Source: Flavobacterium notoginsengisoli
GTDB taxonomy: Bacteria; Bacteroidota; Bacteroidia; Flavobacteriales; Flavobacteriaceae
DNA length: 64,000 bases
Direction: 5' to 3'
Assembly (NCBI RefSeq): GCF_014207905.1
Contig: NZ_JACHLB010000001.1
Span: forward strand, 248,001-312,000
Numbering within the stretch: the stretch's first letter is position 1; the number at the start of each line of letters is the position of its first letter. Positions 25,749 to 33,975 of this stretch are shown in pieces. Both the position numbers and the translations under genes were made by a program. The notes under the pieces were generated by a model. That model was given only the letters and a program-made list of their open reading frames with translations, was not told the DNA's origin and ran no database searches.

Positions 25749-26432
25749 CTTTATTTCGAAGTGAAAACCTTTTTCAATTAACTCTTTGTATTTCTGCTTA
25801 TTGAACCTAAAAAGTTTAGCTGGACGACCACTTTTTACAGAAGAAATTTTATCTGTTTGTTCTAAAATATCAAAGCTTAATATTTTTTTTCGGAAGTTTC
25901 GACGATCAATTTCTTTTTCTAAAATAGTGCAATAAAGATTTTCGAGATCAGAAAAAAGAAATTCTTCAGGAAGTAAATCGAAACCAATTGGCTCATAAGT
26001 TAACTTCGCTTTTAGCCTTTCTATTCCGCTTTTTAAAATTAAATTATGATCGAAAGCCAAAGACGGAATTTCATCTATTTTAAACCATTGCACTCTTTCT
26101 GCATCTGTACTGGCTTTAATCTCTAATTTCGAAGCATCAACCAAAGCGTAATAAGCAACCGAAATAACACGATTTCTAGAATCTCGATGAATATCATCTC
26201 CAAACGTGTATAATTGCTCCATAAAAGTCAATTGTACATTTGTTTCTTCATGCAATTCACGAATAACGGCATCGCTCAAAGATTCTTCATCTTTTACCAA
26301 ACCGCCAGGCAGAGCCCAATATTTATCTGAAGAACCGAATTGCTGTTCTATCAATAAAGCATAAAGACCATTGCTTTTATAACCAAAAACAATGGCATCA
26401 ACGGCAATTCTAATATTTTGTAATTTTTCCAT
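25740..26432 (-). CDS. NrtR-like transcriptional regulator (Nudix domain plus winged helix)
   Basis: A 230-residue protein. Residues about 1-145 form a Nudix domain with the box GLVKDEESLSDAVIRELHEE (residues 44-63); the catalytic R-E-x-x-E-E is intact, with Asn in place of the final Gly. Residues about 150-230 form a winged-helix domain (FRKKILSFDILEQ ... SGRPAKLFRFNKQKY). NrtR proteins repress NAD biosynthesis genes and release DNA on binding ADP-ribose or related compounds. It directly precedes the NAD cassette, and its stop overlaps an operator-like site. It starts 17 bases after the LysR gene, so the two may be co-transcribed. Confidence 0.9.
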   Translation of the reverse strand: MEKLQNIRIAVDAIVFGYKSNGLYALLIEQQFGSSDKYWALPGGLVKDEESLSDAVIRELHEETNVQLTFMEQLYTFGDDIHRDSRNRVISVAYYALVDASKLEIKASTDAERVQWFKIDEIPSLAFDHNLILKSGIERLKAKLTYEPIGFDLLPEEFLFSDLENLYCTILEKEIDRRNFRKKILSFDILEQTDKISSVKSGRPAKLFRFNKQKYKELIEKGFHFEIKFA

Positions 26433-26449
26433 GTTTAATTTCTAGGCAA

Positions 26450-27355
26450 TTATAATCGATTCCCAAAAAAGAGCTTTAATTCTTTCTCAATTATATCAAA
26501 AAACGATTTCAAATTATTATTTTTTGGAGCCAGTAAATACACAAATTCTTCTGGAACATGAAAACTATTCCATAACAATTGTAGTTTATTTTCTTTAATC
26601 AATTTTCTGGCGTTGCAATTCCAAGTCGCAGCAATTCCCTCATTTTTAGATAAAAGTCTAAGCATTTCAGATTCCGAAGGAATAATATAATTCGGCACCA
26701 TTGAAGGTCTTTTTTTATTAAAAGCATGTAGCCAAAATACTTTTATATGTGGTATTCGAGCATCATGACTGTACCATTTTTGCCCATTAAGCCATTGTTC
26801 AATTTCTGCGTAATTGTCTGCTTTTAGTCTGAGGCGAAATTCATTTATATCCAAACTTGTTGGTGCGACCAATATCAATTTGATTTTACCTACAATCTCA
26901 TAGGTAGTATCAAATGTATCGAACCTTTTTGTTGTAATGGCAAAATCAAGTTTTTTAGCATCAACCAATGCAAAAAGCTCGTCATTTTCTGCAAAAGTAA
27001 AATCGATTAAATCGAACTTAGAAATAAGAAGATCTCCAACACAATCAAAAAGATGTTTTGAAATTCCGACCGAAATTAGTCTATTCGCATCTTCAGCTTT
27101 AGCACGAAAGCTAGTTTCCACATTTTCAAGCCTTTCTAATGCATCTATTATTAAATTATTTAGTAACTTAGCGTATTCGGTCGGCTCAACTCCTTTCGAT
27201 TTCCGGTTAAATAATTTATTTCCAACGTGCGCCTCAAGCATTGAAATCTGCTGACTAACCGCGGGCTGACTCATAAATAATTCCTTCGCAGCCACTGAAA
27301 AATTACCGTTTTTGTAAACTGCCTTAAAAGTTCTGTACCATTCTAGATTTACCAT
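26450..27355 (-). CDS. LysR family transcriptional regulator
   Basis: A 301-residue regulator. The N-terminal winged-helix DNA-binding domain is standard (WYRTFKAVYKNGNFSVAAKE, SQPAVSQQISMLEAHVGNKL, FNRKSKGVEPTEYA), followed by a type-2 periplasmic-binding-like effector domain from about residue 90. It is divergent from the DJ-1-like gene with an 85-base shared upstream region, the usual arrangement for a LysR protein and its target. Its effector is unknown; an aldehyde or oxidant would fit the neighbours. Confidence 0.92.
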   Translation of the reverse strand: MVNLEWYRTFKAVYKNGNFSVAAKELFMSQPAVSQQISMLEAHVGNKLFNRKSKGVEPTEYAKLLNNLIIDALERLENVETSFRAKAEDANRLISVGISKHLFDCVGDLLISKFDLIDFTFAENDELFALVDAKKLDFAITTKRFDTFDTTYEIVGKIKLILVAPTSLDINEFRLRLKADNYAEIEQWLNGQKWYSHDARIPHIKVFWLHAFNKKRPSMVPNYIIPSESEMLRLLSKNEGIAATWNCNARKLIKENKLQLLWNSFHVPEEFVYLLAPKNNNLKSFFDIIEKELKLFFGNRL

Positions 27356-27374
27356 GATATAAATTTATTAATAA

Positions 27375-27382
27375 CAAACATA
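27375..27382 (-). promoter_or_regulatory. -7 element of the LysR gene
   Basis: The minus strand reads TATGTTTG, fitting TAnnTTTG, 20 bases before the LysR ATG at 27355. Confidence 0.5.
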
Positions 27383-27416
27383 GTTTATTTTATTTTTACT
27401 GATATCACATAAGGCG

Positions 27417-27424
27417 TAAATTTG
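27417..27424 (+). promoter_or_regulatory. -7 element of the DJ-1-like gene
   Basis: TAAATTTG fits TAnnTTTG, 17 bases before the ATG at 27441. The region between the two divergent -7 elements (27383-27416) should hold the LysR binding site. Confidence 0.5.
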
Positions 27425-27440
27425 TTGAAAATTTAATCTT

Positions 27441-28202
27441 ATGAAGAAAATAGCATTACTCGCAATAACTGCATTTATGGCCGTAAGCATATCCGCTGAG
27501 GCTCAGAAGTCTAATAAAAAAAGTATGAAAAAAGTCTTATTTGTTGTTACCAGCAATGATAAACTGGGCAATACAGGAGAGAAAACAGGATTTTGGTCAG
27601 AAGAATTTGCTGCACCATATTATGAATTACTAGATCAAGGCGTTGAAATTTCAATTGCTTCTCCGCTTGGAGGACAACCGCCAATTGATCCAAAAAGTGC
27701 CGATCCAGCTTCGGCAACAGAAGACACGAAACGTTTTGATGCCGATAAAGTTTTACAAGAAAAATTAAAAAACACGTTAAAGCTTTCGACAGTGAACCAA
27801 AAAGATTACGACGCTGTATTTTATCCAGGAGGTCACGGTCCGCTTTGGGATTTGGTTGAAGACAGAAATTCTATCGCTTTAATTGAATCTTTTTACACTC
27901 ATAACAAACCTGTAGCTTTTGTTTGCCATGCTCCAGCAGTTTTGAAAAACGTAAAAGTAAATGGACAATATTTAGTAAAAGGTAAAAAAATTACCGGTTT
28001 TACTAATGATGAAGAAGAAGCGGTTGGTTTAACAAAAGTGGTTCCGTTTTTATTGGAAGATTCTTTAGCATCAAACGGAGGAATCTTTTCTAAAGGACCA
28101 AACTGGCAACCATACGCAGTTGAAGACGGACTTTTAATAACTGGACAAAATCCTGCTTCATCAAAATTAGTAGCTGGAAAATTGTTACAGAAATTGAATT
28201 AA
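27441..28202 (+). CDS. Exported DJ-1/PfpI (Hsp31-like) protein
   Basis: A 253-residue type-1 glutamine-amidotransferase-fold protein of the DJ-1/PfpI family. Residues 1-22 (IALLAITAFMAVSISAEAQ) form a signal peptide, so it is likely periplasmic. The nucleophile elbow VAFVCHAPAVL gives the Cys-His pair, and YPGGHGPLWDL is the family block. Relatives act as glutathione-independent glyoxalases (Hsp31) or deglycase/chaperones. With the alcohol dehydrogenase next to it and a LysR regulator opposite, a reactive-aldehyde response is plausible. Confidence 0.9.
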   Translation: MKKIALLAITAFMAVSISAEAQKSNKKSMKKVLFVVTSNDKLGNTGEKTGFWSEEFAAPYYELLDQGVEISIASPLGGQPPIDPKSADPASATEDTKRFDADKVLQEKLKNTLKLSTVNQKDYDAVFYPGGHGPLWDLVEDRNSIALIESFYTHNKPVAFVCHAPAVLKNVKVNGQYLVKGKKITGFTNDEEEAVGLTKVVPFLLEDSLASNGGIFSKGPNWQPYAVEDGLLITGQNPASSKLVAGKLLQKLN

Positions 28203-28207
28203 AAAAA

Positions 28208-28370
28208 GGGACTAAGAGACTGAGCCACTAAGGTTCTAAGGTTTTTTGTTAGCAACCTAAAAACTCAATCTCTTCCATTAATTAATAAAAAAATAATCAA
28301 CCCGATACTAAGATTCTGAGTCTACTAAAAAAAACTTAGTCCCTCAGAACCTTAGCATCTTAGAACCTTA
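28208..28370. repeat. Inverted word repeat between DJ-1-like and alcohol dehydrogenase genes
   Basis: The left part (28208-28243) has GGGACTAAG and CTAAGGTTCTAAGG; the right part (28335-28370) has CTTAGTCCC and CTTAGCATCTTAGAACCTT. The shared words are inverted but not strictly in mirrored order. A single-arm relative lies at 42621-42656. Confidence 0.6.
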
Positions 28371-28376
28371 AAAAAA

Positions 28377-29534
28377 ATGCTAAACTTTGAATTATATAAT
28401 CCGACGAATTTAATCTTCGGAAAAGGGCAAATTGAAAAACTTTCGACTCTAGTTCCAAAAAACGCTAAAATATTATTGGCTTATGGTGGCGGAAGTATCT
28501 TTAAAAACGGAATTTACGATCAAGTAATCAACAATCTAAAAGGTTTTGAAATTGTAGAATTTGGTGGAATTGAACCAAATCCAAGATTTGAAACTTTGAT
28601 GAAAGCTGTTGAAGTTATCAAAACAGAAAAAATCGATTTTATTCTTGCTGTTGGCGGAGGATCTGTAATTGATGGCGTGAAATTTATCTCAGGAGCCGTT
28701 AATTTTGAAGGAAATCCGATTGACATTCTACAAAAAAGAATATTAATTAAAGAAAACGCTTTACCGTTTGGAACTGTTTTGACACTTCCAGCAACAGGAA
28801 GTGAAATGAATTCTGGCTATGTGGTAACGATTGAAGCAACTCAAGAAAAATTATCTTCTGGCGGAAGTGCTTTATTTCCACAATTTTCTATTTGTGATCC
28901 AACTGTAATTTCTTCTTTACCAAAAAGACAAATCGAAAATGGTGTTGTAGATGCCTACACTCACGTTATGGAACAATATTTAACATATCCAACCGATGCT
29001 TTTCTTCAAGATAGAATTGCAGAAGGAATTTTGCAGACTTTAATTGAAGTTGGTCCTGGAGTTGTAAAAAATCCAACAGATTATACTTTGGCATCCAATT
29101 TTATGTGGAGCTGTACAATGGCTTTGAACGGATTGATCCAGAAAGGTGTTCCAAGCGATTGGGCAACACATATGATCGGTCACGAATTAACAGCTTTGTA
29201 TGAAATCGATCATGCTAGAACTTTGGCTATTATTGGTCCAAGTCTTTATACTGTAATGTTTGAAACTAAAAAAGGCAAATTGGCTCAATATGGAAGACGA
29301 GTTTTCAATTTAACAGGCTCTGATGAGGAAGTTGCAAAAGAAGCCATCAACAAAACAGTTGAGTTTTTCCATACAATGGGAATGGATACTAAACTTTCTC
29401 AATACACAGAAGATTATTCAAAAACTGCAGATTTTATCGTAAATCGTTTTGATGAAAGAGGTTGGAAAGGTTTAGGAGAAAATCAATTAGTAACTTTAGA
29501 CAAAGTGAAGTCTATTGTGGAACTTTCTTATTAG
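28377..29534 (+). CDS. Iron-containing alcohol dehydrogenase (YqhD/BdhA-like)
   Basis: A 385-residue group III dehydrogenase that probably reduces aldehydes with NADPH. Seen are the nucleotide loop VGGGSVIDGVKFISG and the metal site in DPTVISSLPKRQIENGVVDAYTH (shortened), then HMIGHELTALYEIDHARTLA with the His ligands. The N-terminus (NFELYNPTNLIFGKGQI) is typical of YqhD/BdhA. E. coli YqhD detoxifies short aldehydes; the DJ-1-like neighbour supports a similar role here. Confidence 0.92.
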   Translation: MLNFELYNPTNLIFGKGQIEKLSTLVPKNAKILLAYGGGSIFKNGIYDQVINNLKGFEIVEFGGIEPNPRFETLMKAVEVIKTEKIDFILAVGGGSVIDGVKFISGAVNFEGNPIDILQKRILIKENALPFGTVLTLPATGSEMNSGYVVTIEATQEKLSSGGSALFPQFSICDPTVISSLPKRQIENGVVDAYTHVMEQYLTYPTDAFLQDRIAEGILQTLIEVGPGVVKNPTDYTLASNFMWSCTMALNGLIQKGVPSDWATHMIGHELTALYEIDHARTLAIIGPSLYTVMFETKKGKLAQYGRRVFNLTGSDEEVAKEAINKTVEFFHTMGMDTKLSQYTEDYSKTADFIVNRFDERGWKGLGENQLVTLDKVKSIVELSY

Positions 29535-29613
29535 TCGCAGTTTAAGTCGCAGTATTCAGTATCAGTTGACAGTTTAATATGTCGCTGAAAACTGAAACTG
29601 AGACTGAAAACTA
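29532..29613. repeat. Inverted repeat after the alcohol dehydrogenase gene
   Basis: The left arm 29532-29575 contains AGTATTCAGTATCAGTT and the right arm 29585-29613 contains AACTGAAACTGAGACTGAAAACT, mirrored with a few mismatches. A related element with CGCAGT words lies upstream of pheS (39800-39887). Confidence 0.65.
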
Positions 29614-29629
29614 TTAATACAAAAATCAA

Positions 29630-29664
29630 AAAAGGCGTTCTTAATTTTTTAAGAGCGCCTTTTT
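29630..29664 (+). terminator. Intrinsic terminator
   Basis: AAAGGCG-T-TCTTAA pairs with TTAAGA-G-CGCCTTT, one mismatch, and runs into T residues. In the 366-base gap 29535-29900, nothing else stands out between this and the gpsA promoter. Confidence 0.85.
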
Positions 29665-29850
29665 AAAATACTAAAACAAAACTAACTAACTCGAATCTTT
29701 GTAAATTCATTAAAATTCTAATTTATAAAGACTTATAACGTTGACCTGTTTCTTTTATTGTATTGCATTCGAAAAAAAAAATATTTTAAACCAAAAACTC
29801 TTGAAAGTCATTGTAATTAAAGGCTTTTTTCAAATTTCTTAAATGAGGTT

Positions 29851-29882
29851 TTGCTTTATTAGCACATTATTAAGTACTTTTG
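29851..29882 (+). promoter_or_regulatory. Promoter of gpsA
   Basis: TTG at 29851-29853, a 21-base spacer and TACTTTTG at 29875-29882 fit the Bacteroidota consensus, 18 bases before the ATG. Confidence 0.6.
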
Positions 29883-29900
29883 TTTTAAATTATTAAAATA

Positions 29901-30896
29901 ATGAGCGAAAAATTAAAATTTGCAGTGATTGGTGGTGGAAGCTGGGCAACGGCAATTGCGAAAATGTTATGCGTTAATCTTTCAGAAATTGCTTGGTACA
30001 TGCGAAATGATTCGGCAATCGAACATATTCAGAAATACAAGCACAATCCGAACTACTTAAGTTCTGTTGAATTTGACACCAATAAACTCAAATTAACTAA
30101 CAATATAAACGAAGCGATAGAATATGCAGATTATATCATTTTTGCGATTCCTTCTGCTTTTCTTGATGCTGAATTGAAAAATATGACGGTTTCTTTAGCC
30201 GATAAAATTATTTTTTCTGCCATTAAAGGAATTGTTCCTGAAACGAGTTTGATTGTTGGTGAACATTTTCATATTCAATACGATATTCCATATTACAATA
30301 TTGGAGTAATTACGGGTCCGTGTCACGCAGAAGAAGTGGCATTAGAAAGACTTTCTTATCTAACAATTGCTTGCGGAGATCCGGATAAAGCTAAAACGGT
30401 TGCCAAAACACTTTCAGGAAATTACATTAAAGCAAAAATATCAGACGATATTATCGGAACTGAATATGCTGCAATGCTGAAAAACATTTACTCAATTGCT
30501 GCCGGAATTGCTCATGGTTTAGGCTATGGAGATAACTTCCAGTCGGTTTTGATGAGTAATGCCATTCGTGAAATGAAGAAATTCATTAGAAAAGTGCATA
30601 AAATGAAACGTAACATTAATGATTCTGCTTATTTGGGCGATTTATTGGTTACAGGATATTCCGTTTTCTCTAGAAATAGAATGTTCGGAAATATGATTGG
30701 AAAAGGTTATACCGTAAAAAGTGCCATGATGGAAATGAGTATGGTTGCAGAAGGTTATTACGCAACAAAAAGTGCTTATAAATTAAATCAAGGTTACGGA
30801 GCAAAAACACCAATTATCGATGCGGTTTATGCCGTTTTATATGAAGGAAAAGATGCTAAATCTGTTTTCAGAAAATTGACTGAATCTTTGGATTAG
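29901..30896 (+). CDS. gpsA: Glycerol-3-phosphate dehydrogenase [NAD(P)+]
   Basis: A 331-residue enzyme making sn-glycerol-3-phosphate from dihydroxyacetone phosphate for phospholipid synthesis. The Rossmann loop IGGGSWATAIAKML opens the protein; FSAIKGIVPET, GPCHAEEVA and the catalytic-Lys region EYAAMLKNIYSIAAGIA follow. Length is standard. It stands alone between two terminators. Confidence 0.95.
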   Translation: MSEKLKFAVIGGGSWATAIAKMLCVNLSEIAWYMRNDSAIEHIQKYKHNPNYLSSVEFDTNKLKLTNNINEAIEYADYIIFAIPSAFLDAELKNMTVSLADKIIFSAIKGIVPETSLIVGEHFHIQYDIPYYNIGVITGPCHAEEVALERLSYLTIACGDPDKAKTVAKTLSGNYIKAKISDDIIGTEYAAMLKNIYSIAAGIAHGLGYGDNFQSVLMSNAIREMKKFIRKVHKMKRNINDSAYLGDLLVTGYSVFSRNRMFGNMIGKGYTVKSAMMEMSMVAEGYYATKSAYKLNQGYGAKTPIIDAVYAVLYEGKDAKSVFRKLTESLD

Positions 30897-30930
30897 TTTT
30901 TCAGAAAACGGAAAATAGAATAAAGAGAAT

Positions 30931-30963
30931 AGAGCTGGAAAATTATTTCTGGCTCTTTTTTTG
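30931..30963 (+). terminator. Intrinsic terminator of gpsA
   Basis: AGAGCTGGAAA pairs with TTTCTGGCTCT through a stem with one G-U pair and one mismatch, followed by a T-run. The rest of the 30897-31273 gap shows only the promoter below. Confidence 0.8.
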
Positions 30964-31209
30964 TTTTAAAGAGTTAGAAAAAGAATAAACAAAACGTGAA
31001 ATACAAACTGCTTTTAACAGGAATTATTCGGTTTTAGAATACATCAAACCTACATCTTTTATTAAAAAATTTCATTCTATATTCTTACAAAAACATTTAA
31101 GAAAAAATTAACTGTTTATCAGCGCTGTAGCTTTTAAACTTAAGCCGTTGTTTTGCTTATTTTCTCACAATTTTACAAAATCAATATTTTACAAATCCCT
31201 TATTTTGCA

Positions 31210-31239
31210 TTGCTTCGCAAAGAATTATTGATATTTTTG
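31210..31239 (+). promoter_or_regulatory. Promoter of the TonB receptor-DUF4876-peroxidase operon
   Basis: TTG at 31210-31212, a 19-base spacer and TATTTTTG at 31232-31239, 34 bases before the ATG. No Fur-like palindrome was noticed by eye. Confidence 0.65.
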
Positions 31240-31273
31240 CATCACTATTTTTATTTGTTCTAATTAAATACAG

Positions 31274-33964
31274 ATGCGTTTTATTACAATTCTTCTTTTG
31301 TTTACCCAAATTCTTTTTTCTCAAAAGACGATTTCGGGTAAAGTTTTATCAAAAGAAACTTCTACATCTTTGGCAGGTGTTTTTGTTCGCGATACCAAAA
31401 CCGAAAACTGGACTATTTCTGATAAAGACGGAAACTTCACAATCACAATTCCCTATTTTCAAGATATTGAATTGAACTTTTCCATTCTTGGGAAAAAAGA
31501 TGTTAATCAGACTTTAAAAAACAATCAAAGCACGATTACGGTTTATTTGGAAGATAATACGCTTTTCCTTAAGGAAGTTGTGGTTACGGCCGAAAAAAAA
31601 CGCCAATACTCGGAATTAACCTTGGGAACAAATGCAATAAACAATGTTCAGGCTTTTTCTCTAGATGATGTTTTGCAACAACTTCCCGGACAAACAACTG
31701 TAGATTTTAATCTGAATCAATTTAAAAATATTGTTTTCCGCTCGGCATCTGATGGAAATTCTTCTAAAAACAATAAAGCTTTTGGGACTGCATTTGTAAT
31801 AAATGATATTCCGATTTCAAACAATGAAAATATGCAGTCCTTAAATCCAAACGTAACAGGGCCATATGGTTATTATCGTCCAAATACTTTCGGGGCATCA
31901 AGTACAAATATGTTTACCAATGCCAATTATGGTGTCGATTTAAGAGAAATTCCAACTAATAGTATTGAAGAAATAAAGGTTATACAGGGAATTCCATCAG
32001 CAAAATATGGTGACTTGACCTCAGGACTTGTATTGATTACAACAAAAGTTGGATATAGTCCGTATCGTGTATCGGCTTCTATTCGTGACGCAACGACAGA
32101 ATTCAACTTAACAAAAGGTGTAAAATTTAACGCCAACAATTCGATGAATATTGGTTTCAACTATTTGGATTCTAAAACGGATCCCAGAAATAATCTATTA
32201 AGCTATCAAAGAGTGAATGGAAGTTTTTCTTGGCAGACCAAAAATAAATCTTCGAAAATTAAAAACACACTAAGCACTACTTTTCGAGCTAATATAGATG
32301 ATGCCAAAAAAGATCCTGATGACATTACAGATGCCGTTGTAAAAAATGACAAAAAAGGTATTTCTATCTCTGATAATTTTATGTGGAAACCTAATAATTT
32401 ATGGGTTGATGGTATAAACATAAACAGTGGTTTTTCGTATGATAAGCAATTATCCCGAAAAGAACAATGGATGAATACATCGCTTACGGCGGCAACTAAT
32501 TCTCTAGAAGCGGGAATTCATGAAGCTTATGTTCTTCCCTCACAGTATACAAGTATTGCTACTGTAGAAGGAATTCCGATTTCGTCTTTTTTTAGTATCG
32601 AAGCAAATAAAGCAATTACTAATAAAGCCCAATGGGTTCATAGTTTAGTTTTTGGTTTGTCTGGAAGAACAAGCTCTAACAAAGGAGAAGGACGAAAAAG
32701 CGGGATAAGCGGATTGCAAAATTTCTACACTTTGGATCAAGCAAATGAAAGCATATTAGGTTACAGAGACTATAATTTTAACAGAGTAAGAACTGAAAGT
32801 CAGATTTCTGCTTACTTTGAAGATCGCATCTATAAAAAATTTGAAGAAAATAGAATTTTAAATATCGATTTTGGAGTACGATATGAAAATCAGGCGGGAA
32901 ATGTATCGTTGCAACCTCGTCTAAACTCTTCTTACTCAATAAATAAAACTTTTAGATTTAGAGGCGGATTGGGTTTGTCATCAAAAGCACCATCACTTAA
33001 TCAATTGTATACTGGAGAACGTTACATTGACCGATTGGTTGGAAACGGAATCTATAGTTATCCTGGTGTATACCAAAAAGCATGGATTCAAACTATTATA
33101 GCTCCAGGAGACAATCTGAATTTAAAGCCTTCAAAATCTTATAGAACAGAAGCAGGATTAGATATCAATCTTCCTTTTGCCGATATAAATGTAACTGGAT
33201 ATTACAATACATTAAACAACGGTTTTACTAGTCAGCTGGTTCCTGTTTATCAAGAAGTGCCAAAAGTTACAGTGAACATTGTTGGTGCAGAAATTCCAAC
33301 TTATGAAATTACGGGAACGGAAAAATTCTATTATTTCACGCAAAGTGTTCAAAACAATAGCACTTCTAAAGATTTCGGTGTTGAGTCAATTATAAATTTC
33401 CAGAAAATTAAAGCCTTAAATCTTGACGTAAGCATGAATGCTTCTTATGTTAAATCAAATGATTTTAATAGAACGGTACTTTATGTAAAATCTACCAATT
33501 TACTTGCTGAAGAAAAATATGGTATCTATAATTCAGATCCAGTTGTAAATGAAAATTTTACAGCAAGTTTTAATTTCAATTACCATATTCCAAAAGCAGG
33601 GCTTGTTTTGTCTTTAAGAAGCGAACATATTTTATTGCAAACCAGCAATTCTCCAACAAGAAATTTTCCAAATGGTTATTTAGATAGCCAATTAGTTTAT
33701 CATGAAATTCCAGAAGAAGACCGCACCAACACACAAAAATATGGACATCTTATCCGCGATTTAGACACTTCGCAATATAAGCTTGATCGAATGCTCCATA
33801 ATTTTCATTTACGCGTTTCCAAAGACTTCTTAAATGGATTTAGTGTTTCATTTTATTCAACGAATTTCTTAAATCTTAAACCTTATTACTACGTTGAAGG
33901 AGAAAGATATCCATCAGATATTGCAAACTTCTCCTTTGGAACCCGACTTAATTATCAATTTTAA
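31274..33964 (+). CDS. TonB-dependent receptor of the DUF4876/peroxidase operon
   Basis: An 896-residue outer-membrane receptor with signal peptide (MRFITILLLFTQILFSQ), a CarboxypepD-reg-like domain (KTISGKVLSKETSTSLAGVF, residues about 18-95), a plug (about 105-260, with IKVIQGIPSAKYGDLTSGLV) and a barrel ending in Phe (LNYQF). It begins a four-gene apparent operon with gaps of 3-12 bases. The partners (DUF4876 lipoprotein, DUF6850-like barrel, di-haem peroxidase) suggest uptake of a metal or metal complex, but no substrate can be read from the sequence. Confidence 0.92.
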   Translation: MRFITILLLFTQILFSQKTISGKVLSKETSTSLAGVFVRDTKTENWTISDKDGNFTITIPYFQDIELNFSILGKKDVNQTLKNNQSTITVYLEDNTLFLKEVVVTAEKKRQYSELTLGTNAINNVQAFSLDDVLQQLPGQTTVDFNLNQFKNIVFRSASDGNSSKNNKAFGTAFVINDIPISNNENMQSLNPNVTGPYGYYRPNTFGASSTNMFTNANYGVDLREIPTNSIEEIKVIQGIPSAKYGDLTSGLVLITTKVGYSPYRVSASIRDATTEFNLTKGVKFNANNSMNIGFNYLDSKTDPRNNLLSYQRVNGSFSWQTKNKSSKIKNTLSTTFRANIDDAKKDPDDITDAVVKNDKKGISISDNFMWKPNNLWVDGININSGFSYDKQLSRKEQWMNTSLTAATNSLEAGIHEAYVLPSQYTSIATVEGIPISSFFSIEANKAITNKAQWVHSLVFGLSGRTSSNKGEGRKSGISGLQNFYTLDQANESILGYRDYNFNRVRTESQISAYFEDRIYKKFEENRILNIDFGVRYENQAGNVSLQPRLNSSYSINKTFRFRGGLGLSSKAPSLNQLYTGERYIDRLVGNGIYSYPGVYQKAWIQTIIAPGDNLNLKPSKSYRTEAGLDINLPFADINVTGYYNTLNNGFTSQLVPVYQEVPKVTVNIVGAEIPTYEITGTEKFYYFTQSVQNNSTSKDFGVESIINFQKIKALNLDVSMNASYVKSNDFNRTVLYVKSTNLLAEEKYGIYNSDPVVNENFTASFNFNYHIPKAGLVLSLRSEHILLQTSNSPTRNFPNGYLDSQLVYHEIPEEDRTNTQKYGHLIRDLDTSQYKLDRMLHNFHLRVSKDFLNGFSVSFYSTNFLNLKPYYYVEGERYPSDIANFSFGTRLNYQF

Positions 33965-33975
33965 ATCTATATACT

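Noticed and set aside
22718..26432. Prophage origin of the NAD cassette
   Set aside because: No phage structural, integrase or att-like features lie nearby, and flanks are chromosomal; homology to phage pathways alone is not evidence of a prophage.
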